64,000 nt of DNA from Pollenia angustigena (lineage: Eukaryota > Arthropoda > Insecta > Diptera > Polleniidae). How positions within the stretch are numbered: the first letter of the stretch is position 1; each line of letters begins with the position of its first letter. Below, in pieces: positions 31,660 to 42,909 of the stretch. The translations under genes and the position numbers were made by a program. The notes under the pieces were generated by a model. The model saw only the letters and a list, made by a program, of their open reading frames with translations, was not told the origin of the DNA and did not search any database. The stretch lies in the NCBI GenBank assembly GCA_930367215.1, contig OV884058.1:101951802-102015801 (forward strand), read 5' to 3'.

Positions 31660-32281
31660 TATCAATAAAATGCCCTCCATTTTGAACTCCTCCGAAACGG
31701 CTTGACCGATTTTTATGAAATTTTGTATGTGTATTTGTTAGGTATGAGAATAGGTCGTAGAGTATATTTTATATCGCTAGAGGGCGCAAAATATTGCAAT
31801 AGGGGTAAAAGCTCCGACTCCCCAATCTTCTAAACTAATCAACTGGTTTTCTTAAAATTTGGCATGCAGATAAGGTAACATCTGAAAGAGAATAAGGAGT
31901 AGGTTGTGAAATAGGGTAATAGGGCTAAAAGCTCCCCCTCCCTATATCTTAGTTACTAATCAACCGATTTTTTTGAAATTTCGCAGGCAAATAGTGTTAC
32001 AGTTGCAAAGAACTATAGCCTATAGTTTTTATTATTTAGGGCGTGAAATAGAGCAAGAGGGGTAAAAGCTCCCCCTCCATCTATCTTCTTAACTAATCAA
32101 CCGGGTTTTTTAAAATTTGGCATGCATACACTGTAACATCGGAAAGAGGACAGGGCATTAAATAGGGCAAGAGGGGTAAAAGCTCCGACTCCCTATATCT
32201 TCTTAACTAGTCAATTAATTTTCTTGAAATTGGGTAGGCAAATAGTGTAACATCTGGAAAGAACGTTTGCCGGGACAGCTA
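31660..32281. repeat. Minisatellite, about 4-5 units of 113-137 bp
   Basis: The block GGGGTAAAAGCTCC(G/C)(A/C)CTCCC recurs at 31804, 31922, 32058 and 32171, each followed by AACTAATCAACCGATTTTTT-like and AAATTTGGCATGCA-like blocks and ATAGTGTAACATCTGGAAAG. Internal minisatellites of this kind are found in DINE/Helentron-type elements; no end was identified. Confidence 0.65.
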
Positions 32282-32623
32282 CCCAGCGGTAAATATTGAA
32301 AGGACCGCAAGTGGTCCTTTCTAGAAGGTATAAAGTTCTTTTTAAAAGACCTTCTGAAATATTCAGTACACATTCGCTACTCCCTTCTTTGAAAAGGGAG
32401 AAAGGAAGGTGTTGTGTTTTATTTACTTTTAATTTTTAGTGACCTTCCTTACTCCCTTCTTTGGGAAGGGATCGAAGTTGTTTTTAAAGGAAGTGTGGAA
32501 GGCCTTGCGCCCAATGACAACCTGTGTAAAAAATAAATAAGTATGGAATGCGGCGAGAAGGGCTTCTGACTGCTAAATAAGGCCTTCTATTAGGCCTCTT
32601 TACTCATTCTAGTTACCGCTGGG
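32282..32623. mobile_element. 342-bp MITE, CCCAGCGGTAA ends, TA duplication
   Basis: The ends CCCAGCGGTAA and TTACCGCTGGG are perfect 11-bp inverted repeats, flanked by TA (32280-32281, 32624-32625). The interior is palindromic in style (GAAAGGACCGCAAGTGGTCC, CCCTTCTTTGAAAAGGG, AAGGCCTTC). The copy at 60220-60643 is in opposite orientation and highly similar. Confidence 0.85.
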
Positions 32624-32629
32624 TAGTGT

Positions 32630-33806
32630 CAAATAAAAATAAAATTATCAAAAAGTAATTTCAATTTTTGGGAATAAAAAATTAGACGAGATAAACCCAC
32701 TTTTTTATTGTTGATGTATTTTGTTCAAGCTTTGATATTGTTACAAGTAAAACTGTTGCTATAAGTCTTATACGTTTAACAGTTTTATTTGGTTTAATAT
32801 CTTTAGTTTGTCTAAAATCTTTATGGATGAAGTTTCCTGATGATCTGGCCTAAGCAACCAGTGAAATGCATAGGAATAGCTTATCCCATCAACAATAAAT
32901 TTCAAGTGTTTTTATCAAGAATAAAAACTGGGAATTAAGCACAAATAACAAAATCTTTTGAAATTAAAAATAAAATTTGTATATGAAAAACTGTAATTAA
33001 ATATGAATTGATATATAAATATATTTGGTGAAATAGGCCCTAAGTTTATGTATTTGTTTTTAATTTTTGAACTTTTAATCCATGTTCGGTCTTTTGGGAA
33101 ACCAAATCTAGCACTGAAGCTACATGGAAGCGTATCGCAGAAAAATTGAACAGTTTTGGCAACGAGTGTGGGTACATTTAAAGGCAAAATTAATGAAAGA
33201 AAAAAAATGACGCACAATAAAAAAATTTATACACTACAACCGGAGGCTGAACAGGCTGCAGTCAAGCTTTACCAGATGGGGCTGACAGCAAATCTAAATG
33301 GACACGTGTTTTGGGCAAACAAAAAATGAAGTAATAAGGGTTATCACGATGGTAATTGTGCAAATTTGCAATTTTTAAATTTGCAGGACATATTGTGATT
33401 GATTGTGAGCATACTACTTTTATATATTTTGTGCAAATGTGCTATTTTTCTAAAAAATTATTTTGGCAACACAAAAACTTCTGCATTTGTTTATAATTAT
33501 ACACAAGCATATTAAAATTAATTTTTTCTTATTTCAATTTAATTCTCTACTTTATATTCAAACCCACGAAATTTGTTTGCAACTGAGCAAATATGCACTA
33601 CTAATTTTGCTCATGTTTTTTTTTAGTGCAAACGACTTTGCGCTACCCATCGTGATTTCCCTTAATATTGGTATTAAAAATTTAATATTGACAGCAATTG
33701 GTTTTTAATCCATTTTACAACACGAAATTAATTAAAATTTATTGATAATTTTTCATTCTTGACTGCCGCGGGAATCGAAGGCTTATACGGACAGGATACT
33801 TTTACA
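32630..33806. other. No gene recognised
   Basis: AT-rich. The segment 33238-33330 is a little richer in GC but has stops in all frames. Open frames 32915-33217 (minus) and 33463-33708 are hydrophobic and chance-like. Confidence 0.4.
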
Positions 33807-33990
33807 TAGGGGTGCCAAACGTACTGTTTTTAGCAGTACATAAACTGATTTTTGTCTTTTGTACTGTTTAATGCACAACACTCAAAACATTGGTTACATT
33901 TTGTACCGTTTTTTGTACTGATTTTTTGGTTTGGTCTCCTAAAAACATAGATATTAAGAAAAACCCTGTTAAAGTTATACACATTTGGGA
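33807..33990. mobile_element. Left end of a GTACTG-type hAT-like element
   Basis: TAGGGGTGCCAAACGTACTG followed by repeated GTACTGTTT / GTACTGATTTTTT motifs matches the arrangement of the left end of 1565-2232. A matching right end or TSD could not be found downstream, so it is truncated or decayed. Confidence 0.55.
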
Positions 33991-34049
33991 ATTTTTAATG
34001 GTATGCTATTAAGTCATATTGTCATAATATCCTAATATTTTACAACTTG

Positions 34050-34450
34050 CCGACAGACGTTGTCCTGTCCAAATTAGGAAAAATATTTGCGTTCGATTTT
34101 TAAAATCCGTTAAAAAGATACGAACATTTGAAAGAAAAATTAGTGAAATCGACGAAGTCGTTTTCTTATTTTAGATAAATCGAACAAAGTGGGCGTTAAA
34201 GTGGGCGGAGCAAAATTTTCTTTCCGTAAAAACCTAAGTTGGACCATGGCGATGATTTAAAAGAAAAAAATCGTCCAAATCGGTCAAGCCGTTCTCAAGT
34301 TATGCGCTTATTAGAAAAAGTGGGCGTAAAAGTAGGCGTGGTACATTTTTCTTTCGATGAAAACGTAAAATAGATTAATACGAACATTTAAAAGAAAAAT
34401 TATTCAAATCGATGGAGCCGTTTTTTGATTTTAGGTAAATCGAAATTCAC
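34050..34450. repeat. Degenerate minisatellite with GTGGGCGT units
   Basis: AAAGTGGGCGTTAAAGTGGGCG (34188), AAAGTGGGCGTAAAAGTAGGCG (34318), AAATCG(A/G)(A/T)(C/G)(A/G)A(A/G)(T/C)CGTT (34147, 34280, 34405) and TTTTCTTTC(C/G)(G/A)T (34215, 34348) recur at about 130 bp. Similar GTGGGCG-containing sequence is common in repeats of higher flies. Confidence 0.5.
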
Positions 34451-34872
34451 ATTGGGCCGCGTGAATAAAAAGGTAGCTTTAGCTAATACTTGAAATTTTG
34501 AAGTTTAAACTAGCTTTGAGGTGAATAAAAATTTGAGTTAAAGCTAGTACTTTATACTGACTAGTAAAAACTAGTTTTCCTAGTGTTGACTCAAAAAATG
34601 TGTGAATAAAAACGAGTGAATGCTTAAAAAGACTAGTTTTTGCTTAATTTTTTTAAGCTTATGATTGGGGTGCTTGAAGTATGTATTTTACAACAATATT
34701 TAAAAAAAATTGATTTTTTTTGTTTAATTTTGTGAACGTTGGCCAAAGAAAAGAATATTTCCTAAGAGCAGATTTTCATCCAGAAGTTTATTTAAAATTA
34801 TTTATTTTTCGGAAAAATATCTAAAATCGTAAAATCTCTGTAAATGTCACATATACATTTAAATATGTACAT

Positions 34873-35328
34873 ATCCCTGCAGGAAATGTCACTAGTGAAT
34901 TTCTACTGATTCACTGTTGACACAGTCACCAGTACTAGTGACATATTATACCCCAGGCAATGTTATTTACAATAGACATTTAACATGTTCGTGGCATTGG
35001 AAATCTACTACTGACGTTGGTACTACTGACTAGGTAGTTCCATTGGGAACATATGTAGACATTGAAACCAGAGAATCGCTAGTACATTTTAGTAAAAGTA
35101 GTTTACACTTTTTGTAAGAATACGAAGTCATAACAATATTTTTTTATCATTTCTTCAGCTTTTATAGGAATTGTACTTCTCAGTTGTTATTGATAAAATC
35201 TTTTTCGTATTAAATCCAAATATAGTGGCAAATGTAATGTAGTGTAGACACTTCGTTGACAATGTCACCAATATAGTCGACAAAACTGGTGACTTGGAGA
35301 CACTTGCACCCAGGTTTCCTTCAGGGAT
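34873..35328. mobile_element. MITE with ATCCCTGCAGGAAA ends
   Basis: ATCCCTGCAGGAAA at the left and TTTCCTTCAGGGAT at the right are inverted with one mismatch. The interior carries CACTAGT, CACCAGTACTAGTGAC and GTCACCA motifs several times. No TSD was determined. Confidence 0.6.
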
Positions 35329-35360
35329 GTTGCAGTTTACCACATCAAAAGAATTACTTG

Positions 35361-35482
35361 AAAGCAAAAACAAAGTCATAAATATATTTTATTTTTGTTG
35401 TTGCTTTCTACAGAAATTCACTTTTTTGTAGATTCAATTTTTTTGCAGATTCAATTTTTTTGTAGAAAGCAATTTTATAATT
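35361..35482. mobile_element. Partial copy of the AAAGCAAAAACAAA foldback
   Basis: AAAGCAAAAACAAAGTCATA, TATTTTATTTTTGTTGTTGC and TTTCTACAGA(A)ATTCA correspond to the left arm at 8188-8258. The right arm is reduced to TGTAGAAAGC at 35462-35471. Confidence 0.6.
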
Positions 35483-35712
35483 AGGGCCTTAATTTTTATA
35501 AATTTTTTTAAAACAAGTTACACAATAATAAATAACAATCATTGATAAAGGTCGGTACAGACTTTTGCCATAGAAAGTCTGTGTTGCATATTTTAAATAA
35601 AATAAAAACAATTTTTAAAAAGGAAAAAATGAAATAAAAATATCAATACACAGTACTTGTTAACGCTTCAAGACATAAAAAAGGAAATAAAAATTGTTTG
35701 TACTTATATACT

Positions 35713-35882
35713 GGGGCTATTCACGTCACAAGTTGCACCCTTGCAAAAAAGCAAAAGTGCAAAAATATAACAACAACCACAAAGACAATTATTTACGCAC
35801 AACTAATTGTCTGTGTGGTTGTTGTTTTATTTTTGCACTTTTGCTTTTTGGCAAGGGTGCAACTTGTGACGTGAATACCCCC
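35713..35882. mobile_element. 170-bp foldback MITE, GGGG(C/G)TATTCACG ends
   Basis: The arms GGGGCTATTCACGTCACAAG, TTGCACCCTTGC, AAAAAGCAAAAGTGCAAAAA and CAACAACCACA are inverted almost perfectly at 35814-35882, around a loop near 35790-35805. No clear TSD. The open frame 35694-35960 is a by-product of the hairpin. Confidence 0.78.
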
Positions 35883-36147
35883 TCTGTTTTATACATTAAT
35901 ATTTTTGAAAATAAGTTTAAAAAAATTTTAATTTTTGACATTTTTGCACTTTGTAATTAATTTAATTTAATAGTCACATTTTCCAGCGTTTGCTTCCCCT
36001 TTTAAGCACTAGCTATCTAGCACTAGCAAAGAGTTATTCACACTTTTTGTAGTTTAAACTTTTCAGCATAGCTAGTACTGAAAAGTAAAAGCTAGTGCTA
36101 GTACTTAGTACTAGCTAGTATAAGCTACATTTTTATTCACTCGACCC

Positions 36148-37236
36148 ATTGTTTCCAAGTTTAAACGCCCAAAGTTGGCGGTTTAAACTTGCGACAGAAC
36201 TTTCAAAAGTACGAACAGCTTATAAAAGGAAATATTTTTAATTTTTTTTTTATTTTAAGTTTTATTAAATATTCCACCCTCAAGCTTAAATAATTAAAAG
36301 TAATTATAAAACAAAGGTCAAAAAAGAATAAATATATATTTATAAATATATAATATTATATAACACAATAGAAAATTCTCGCCTTTTCTTCTTCTCTTTC
36401 ACGTTAAGAACAGTAATTTGATGACAATTTTTGGTATTTGTTTTAAACTGCCATACTTATACATAAAATTATTGTCAATTCATATGGCAATGCTAAAAGC
36501 TTTAATCTTTCACTCAAAAACGCCACAGAGGATTAAGGCTAGATTATTTTTATTATAAGATTAACAAATCTTACTATTGATCCTGGTTTAAACTCTAAGT
36601 AAAAAACCCGCTCTTAGTAAAAGTAATATACATAGCTGAAATCGGCCGTAATAAAATTAAAAATTGCTTGAAATCAGAATCGTTTTTAGTGTTTGCTTTA
36701 TAAACGTAAATGGTGCCATTTCGTGTATGAAATGCTATTAAAAGTAAAGCTTTTCTTTGACGTTATACTTTTTAAGTGTCGTTTTTTATTTTATTGTTGT
36801 TCAAGAGTTTAAAATCTTAAATAAATAATTATGCTTTCGCCAAAAAAAAATTATTGGTTTTTTTTCTTGATTGTACTGTTTTTCCGAATTTTATGCCCCT
36901 ATTGCGGTTCTCCACTTTTGTAACAGTTTGGTTGTCTTTGAAAAATTCACATTGCCATTCTCAACTCAACTGGCAGTTGTGTATCTGTTTGTTTCGTGGT
37001 ATTGCCGTTTTCAACTTTATAAAAGTTTGGTCCACAAAAATATTAAATACACACAACTACTACAAAGTAGTTGTGTTATTGGCAGTTAAAGGTTATTTTT
37101 TTTAAATTCGGTGAAAATCGAAAACAAAATGGAAAAATCGTATGTATAAATTTTTGTAATAACTTTTTCGGTTTTTTAAAAACTTTTATTAGTTTGAAAA
37201 TAAAAACGAAAGCTCAATTTGACCGGCTCGTTCAGC
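36148..37236. other. No gene; a short perfect hairpin at 36156-36190
   Basis: AAGTTTAAACGCC / GGCGGTTTAAACTT forms a compact hairpin at 36157-36190. The two overlapping plus frames 36854-37105 and 36871-37089 are chance. The remainder is AT-rich and shows nothing else. Confidence 0.4.
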
Positions 37237-37594
37237 TTATTTAGATAAACTTGGGAATTGTTCGCGGAAAACACTTAAGTTTGGTATGATTAAAAATTCA
37301 TGTAAGCAGTTATGGGAAGAGTTTATAGTGGAGTTAAATAGTTTGGGATCACGAAAGAACTTCTTTAAAACACTTATAATCTTCTTAATCTTATTATAAT
37401 AGTCTTGGCACAGGTTTGGATACACTACAAGGCAAGTATAAAGAAAAAAATTACCAAAAATAAATAAAAAAAAAACTCAAGCGACTTGGCACTGGGAAGT
37501 TCAAGAGGACTGGAATCATCACGAATTTGTCTTATTGTACGTAGAGCATCTATACAAGAGTTTTCCTTTTCATCATCATAAAATAAATCGACAC
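37237..37594 (-). pseudogene. Two exon-like reading frames, product unknown
   Basis: On the minus strand, 37594-37476 reads VDLFYDDEKENSCIDALRTI then RQIRDDSSPLELPSAKSLE with no stop, and is preceded by TGATATTAG, an acceptor-like end. After a T-rich stretch ending CTTGCCTTGTAG comes 37427-37237: VYPNLCQDYYNKIKKIISVL, KKFFRDPKLFNSTINSS, HNCLHEFLIIPNLSVFREQF, PSLSK and stop. Both have protein-like composition in a non-coding neighbourhood. The T-rich gap looks like a short intron, but a good GT donor is missing. They may be exons of a host gene, or a decayed transposon gene. I do not recognise the family. Confidence 0.35.
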
Positions 37595-37599
37595 TAATA

Positions 37600-40065
37600 T
37601 CAATTATAAATACCTTTTATTCAACACAACAATTAAAAATACTTTTAGTTTAAAAAATTATTTAATTTTATAAAATTTTCACTGGTCAAACGTGATATTT
37701 TAAGTTGGCAAACCGATATTTTAAATTCAAATGGCACACATTCTTATACTTTTGAATTCAAGTAGTCATTGTCCATTTTTTGTTTCTTTACCAAAACAAT
37801 CATTGTCGCACCGAACACACATACATCTTTATTAAAAAACAAAGCTAACGATGGTATAAATCAGGGATTTCAGCGTCATACACAATTGTGGAAATTAATT
37901 CACACACATTCTTCACACGCATTCTTACGCTCTTTCATTTAGTGCACGAGAGTACACAATTCAGTCGTCGATTATCAAGCGATGAGTGCACATGCGGCGA
38001 ATGCTTACGTATTTTTTTATTTTTATTAAGAGTACTTGTCTCTTTATTCACTAATACTAATATAAATCAATACAACCACAATTGACATCACTGGTATAAA
38101 TAACAAAGCACGATGTGCATTATTTGAATGACCGCAAACCAGCAGCGAATGTTTGCGGTTGCGCAAGTTTGATTGTATGTATGACCGCAAGCGAGCAAAG
38201 CCGTTCTCTGATTGCAACCACTCAATCTCTTCAAAAGATTTTGCCGTTTAACACTAACAGCCATTGACGACTGCCGGCTGTCAATAGTCAAACATCAATC
38301 TTTAAACCAAATTGTATTTAACCTTTGGTAGATCGAAATTTGCTTTGAATGATTATCTATTCTAATTGATTTACATGTTCTTCCTTACTTCTGTGTTTTC
38401 GTACTTTTTGTCAAGAATTCTTGAAGTCCAAAGTACATTTTTCAGTTTTTAATTTGTTTATGTTTCTTTTTCTTGTTGACCTTTTTCAACTCAACTTGAA
38501 GGACAAATGTAAACATGGAACTCCTTTCTTCATAAAAATAATTTAATGAAAGTTAAATTTGATGAACATTAGCCTAATTAAAATATTAAAATTTGGATTG
38601 AAAGACAACTTTAGATTATTTTAAAGGCAAGTGTTAAAAATACATAAATCTTTCATCAGCCTTTTCAATAGATTCATTACACAAATATCTTTTTTTAAAA
38701 TAAGTTTACAAAAAATTAAGTTATTTTATTGTCTAAAGCACTTCCCGCACTTTTTTCCGTTCAGGAATTATAAATGTTACAACAATCCAACGTGCCACAT
38801 ACAAAAAGACTCACATGGTACTCGTATGCACAAAACCAAACCTCAATTAATAAATTTCAACTAATCATTAAATAAACATAAAACTACATTTAACATGTTT
38901 TGATCATTTTGTATGATTGCAACAATTTTCTATTTAAAGAAAAAAAAAAAAAAAAAAAAACGTTTAAAGGCAAACTTTTTAAAGAAAATTTTGCAAATCA
39001 CAACAAATCGCATACACGATCAAATAAATGTTACACACCTATCAATGCTAAATGTTTAGTTTTGGACCTTCTCCGTTTTGCACCCATTCAGACTTACAGG
39101 CTGATTTACAGACAGACAGCCACAAAATACAAATATCGACCGAAACGAAATCAGTTGCCACTGTTATGGGGTTTCTACTTCTACAAATTCGCCACCATCG
39201 GTGCAATTGTTTTATTCGTTTATATTATCGTCAGCCAGAGTACGGCTTGTTGATCCTATAAAAACAAATCAGATGTTTGAATATTTTTGTCTTGCTTCTC
39301 ATCGGTTACTCATGCTGCCTTGGATTAGCACAGCTGAGCTGATGGTGGTTTTTCTTTTCTGGCGTTTATTTCTTTGTCAGATTGTTTAAAACTGCACAGC
39401 TAAAAATATACTTTATAATAATGATTGTATGCTGCCGTTACCGGCACAACAGCCACACACATACATAAATGTCATAGAATTAAGAAATTTCATTTTGATT
39501 ACCGAATACAAAACAAATGCAATTCGAATAAGCGAATGAACGATCTAGCTCTAGCGAACACTCACCGAACACTTGGTTTGATTTTCCAAAAGCAATTCTC
39601 ACAACTACAACAACAGAAATTATTTTCGCCAACTTAAACAGCACCATTTAAGACATGAACATTTTACACCGTCACTTAATATCTTCTCCTCCACCTTAAA
39701 CACCAGTCAAGGCAAAAATTGTTGTTTTTATTTGCTGGAGAAAAGTGTTGTCTACATGCAGAGCCTGGCAAGCAAACAGGCACTGCTCAGTCAGTCGTTC
39801 ATTCATTCAGCCTGGCAGTCAGTGATAATTCGTAGAAGAAGTAGAAGTGTATTGGCTGTGAGGTGAAATTTCAGTCACCGTATGCGCCAACACGATAGTT
39901 AAAATAAAACTAAAGGGACTGAATCACTATAGATAAAAAAGCCAAATCGTGATGTTAGGATATTGTTAGTTAAACAAGATATTAGGGGTATAGATTATTT
40001 TTGAAGGAGATGACCAAATGCCCAATTAAACCTTGCTTTACTTTCAATCTTTTTTACAAATTATC
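37600..40065. other. No gene recognised; one possible promoter-like patch
   Basis: Mixed AT-rich DNA. GACCGCAA(A/G)C(C/G)AGC occurs twice at 38131 and 38184. A poly-A run lies at 38938-38960. The patch 39750-39850 is less AT-rich with CTCAGTCAGTCGTTCATTC, reminiscent of an arthropod initiator. Several open frames of 60-117 codons (38900-39253, 39052-39261, 39425-39637 and others) overlap each other in different phases and show no motif. Confidence 0.35.
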
Positions 40066-40170
40066 ATATTTTCCACGCTGGTGTTAAGAAAAAAATAGAA
40101 AGAAATTATAGAAAACTTGATTTTCTGTCATTTCTCCCATCATTTTCTTAACACCAACGTAATAAATATG
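40066..40170. mobile_element. 105-bp foldback MITE
   Basis: CATATTTTCCACGCTGGTGT plus TAAGAAAA is inverted at 40142-40170 (TTTTCTTAACACCAACGTAA plus TAAATATG). No TSD visible. Confidence 0.6.
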
Positions 40171-40224
40171 ACTATTCGCTTATTAATTTCTTATTAATTT
40201 CTTGTAACAGTGTGAATACAATTA

Positions 40225-40349
40225 CCGTATTCACAAATCCCCTTATATCGTTGTATCAATTGTATGTTGTATTAAAACACATAGTTCACTATTGGTTTTT
40301 TGTACAACATACAATAGATACAACGATACAAGGGATTTTGTGAATACGG
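40225..40349. mobile_element. 125-bp foldback MITE, CCGTATTCACAAA ends
   Basis: CCGTATTCACAAATCCCCTT and TATCGTTGTATC, TTGTATGTTGTA are inverted almost completely at 40302-40349. The centre is near 40285. No TSD was determined. Confidence 0.75.
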
Positions 40350-41380
40350 CAAATGTGTTATGAAACTGATACGACTTTATGGTCTTTTGAAATTTTTATA
40401 AACATTAAGCCTCGTATTCATAAACGATTATAAAATTTAACAAACGTATATTAAGGAGAATTTTTATATCTATATATAAATCGGCTAAGGCAAAACAGTT
40501 AAGAACACTTTCCTCCTCTGTATGTCAACCGATTTAAACAAAATATACACCATTTAAGAGGTATTTACTCAAAGAAGTGCACAATGTATATTTTTATTAA
40601 AATCTGTTAAATAATTTCAGAGTTATAAACGTTCAAAATTGTTACTAACACAAATGCAAAATTAATAAATAAAAATATATTTCCCTGTAGTAAATAAAAT
40701 AGTCAGTTGCAAAAAACACTAACAATAAATTAACTTTTTTTTAAATGACTAAAAATTGGTTTAAATCTCATACAGATATCAACCAAAAAGGCACACGTTA
40801 AACACAAATAAAAGCAAAATAAGTAACACAAGCATGCCATGAAGTCAAATGAAAAAATGTTTACAAACATTTTAAATAATTAAAAATTAAATCAATACAA
40901 ATCTGTTTATGTAAGAACATTGTACATACATAAACAGACATTGTACAAGCAATTATGTGTCGTATTTATTTCAGGACTATTATATATCATAATTTAGGGC
41001 AGTTTAATGCAAAATTTTCATAAATAATTATTTCTATATCAAAATATATAAAGATATACATACATATGTATGCATGTTCATATGTACATATATTTTATTG
41101 TTTAAAATTTAAATAATTTATTGTTAACTGACAATACTTTTAAATTATTACAAATAGGTTGAAAAATAAATAGTTAGTAGTCAGTTAAAAAGTCATGCAA
41201 AGATGGCCAATTGACTACTGCCTATGACATGCCTATGGTAAAATAATGAGTCGTCGACAAGGAAAAAAGTCACTTAATCAACTAGTTGTGGTTATAAAAA
41301 AACCAGTTTGAAGTTAGTTATAAATGTGTTTGACTTCCTACAGGGTTTCAATTATCAAATAATAAAAAATTAGGGTGATC
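40350..41380. other. Possible left end of a DINE/Helitron-like element at 40468, otherwise plain
   Basis: TCTATATATAAATCGGCTAA at 40468, followed by GGCAAAACAGTTAAGAACAC and CTCTGTATGTCAACCGAT, is paralleled at 41424-41482 (CTATATAAATCAGACCAGGC, AAAACAGTTAAGAACGC, TTGTTTGTCAACCGA). TC-TATATATAAA starts are seen in some insect Helitrons; this is an inference. A GTATTTACTCAAAGAAGTGC block at 40561 recurs at 62944. The rest shows nothing. Confidence 0.35.
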
Positions 41381-41419
41381 GATTATTCGACATTTTTCAG
41401 AAACCGGTTTTCGAATATT

Positions 41420-42265
41420 TCGACTATATAAATCAGACCAGGCAAAACAGTTAAGAACGCTTTCTTCCTTTGTTTGTCAACCGAACCTGTATGGGGAGAA
41501 AAAAAGGGGAAATATGGGAAACTAAATTTCTTTTTTTTTTTACTTTTCTGTGCTTCATGTGATAATTTTTAAATTTTCTATAATATTGAACTTAGAAGCA
41601 TAATATTATATATAGGTGTAGGATCCTGAGTGAGTGATAACCTATAAGATAAAACATGCTGGTATTTTTTTGTTTTTCATCTGAAACTTTTTGAATTTGC
41701 GTTAATATTCGACCTATAAAGATACAATTATTTATTAAACTGGGTGAATAAGAACATGTAAGGGGAGCTTTTTGGTACTTTTTCGTTCTACATCTGGTAC
41801 TTTGATTAATTTTCGTTAATATAAGACATAGAAACATAAAATTAAACGAGCAACGTCCTGAGTGGATGACAACATATCGCTCATTTGCTGCAAGACCGGC
41901 ATAACTCAAAAAAATCAATTTCGAGATAAACGCATTTAAAGTTTTTGATTTGCTCTAACTTCTTAGAAAAAAAGAAGACACATTCCCTTCAAACTGGGAA
42001 AGTATAAAAGATATTAATATGAATTTAATACACAATACATATAAAGAAAAACAAAGCGAACAATTCTGCATCACTAACTCCAAAATTTCATTTTTTGAGT
42101 TATGCCGGTTTTTGATACATTTTCGTTTTTCAATTGGTATTTTTTATACTGAACTTACAAAATTAAATTAAATCACGTAGAAGATAAAATATGAACCGGA
42201 GGTTGGTCCCTCGCCACTTTGATCCACTTTGAAGGAAAAAATAAATGCTCGATGAAATTATGTTT
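41420..42265. repeat. Minisatellite array, ~115-bp units (copy 1 of 3)
   Basis: TCCTGAGTGAGTGATAACCT (41624), CTGGGTGAATAAGAACATGT (41738) and TCCTGAGTGGATGACAACAT (41855) mark units about 115 bp long, each with TTGGTACTTTTTCGTTCT-like and TTCGTTAATATAAGACATAG-like blocks. The right part (42190-42240, GGTTGGTCCCTCGCCACTTT, GATCCACTT) recurs at 63963-63990, so the array belongs to a longer dispersed element. The minus frame 41592-41918 is an artefact of the array. Confidence 0.7.
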
Positions 42266-42397
42266 TCTTCATATATACAAAAAAAAAAAAAAAAAAAAAA
42301 AATGTTGGTCGAATTTTGACCATAAGGCGAACACTAGTTAAACTAGTTCCCTAAACCCTTATTAAATTTAAACAATTTTTATAAATACAATCATAAT

Positions 42398-42909
42398 CAC
42401 CCCTATCGCGAATGTTATGGGAATATGTTATATGGGATCAAACCTAAATTCCCATCCGCAACAAATCGGTATCGCAAATATTTTGGGAGTAAAAATTTCT
42501 ATTGTGAATTATTTGTCAGTTCTTTGTAAACAAAAGTCTCTATTGTGAGTAACTTGTCAGTGCTTGTATTGTGAAAGATAAATATTCAAAATAAAATATA
42601 ATAAAATAAATAATGAATAGTGTTTATCTTAATTTTCTTTTTGTACACTCCTTCAATAAAAGCAAAAAGTAATTTAATTTAGTCCTACTTAAGAATACAA
42701 ATTAAAATTTACACGTTCCCTTCTCGTTCACATCAACACTTGTTAGGAATTTATTTAGTAAAAAAATTCGCGGGAGTAAACATTGGCGACGCCAAATTTT
42801 TTAAGTGTGGGAATTCATTCCCAAAGAATTTGTTATGGGAATCATTCACAATACGAAATAAAAAAATATGGGAAGATTTTCATGGGAGTAGTTGTTTGCG
42901 ATAGGGGTG
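42398..42909. mobile_element. 512-bp MITE with CACCCCTATCGC ends
   Basis: CACCCCTATCGCGAA and the inverse of TTGCGATAGGGGTG are terminal repeats; GGGAATATG/GGGAATCATTC and GGGAGTA motifs recur internally. AAT lies on each side (42395-42397, 42910-42912). A related terminus, CACCCCCATCGTGAAT, is at 52038-52053. Confidence 0.6.

Larger units (their letters stand above)
34454..36147. mobile_element. 1.7-kb TIR element with CTAGTACTAGC motifs, ATT-flanked
   Basis: The left end GGGCCGCGTGAATAAAAAGG and the inverse of the right end, GGGTCGAGTGAATAAAAATG, are TIRs, followed by GTAGCTT(T/A)AGCTAATACT-like blocks; ATT stands at 34451-34453 and 36148-36150. CTAGTA/TAGCTAGTACT motifs are dense at both ends (34512-34640, 36008-36125). 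Three small elements lie inside. No coding frame. Confidence 0.7.

Noticed and set aside
30560..32280. CRISPR-like array
   Set aside because: Repeat units are long (113-340 bp), diverged and without short conserved repeats or spacers; the genome is eukaryotic.
38900..39637. Several overlapping frames as a host gene
   Set aside because: They occupy different phases with no splice pattern or recognisable domain; poly-A and TGT-rich composition explains their length.
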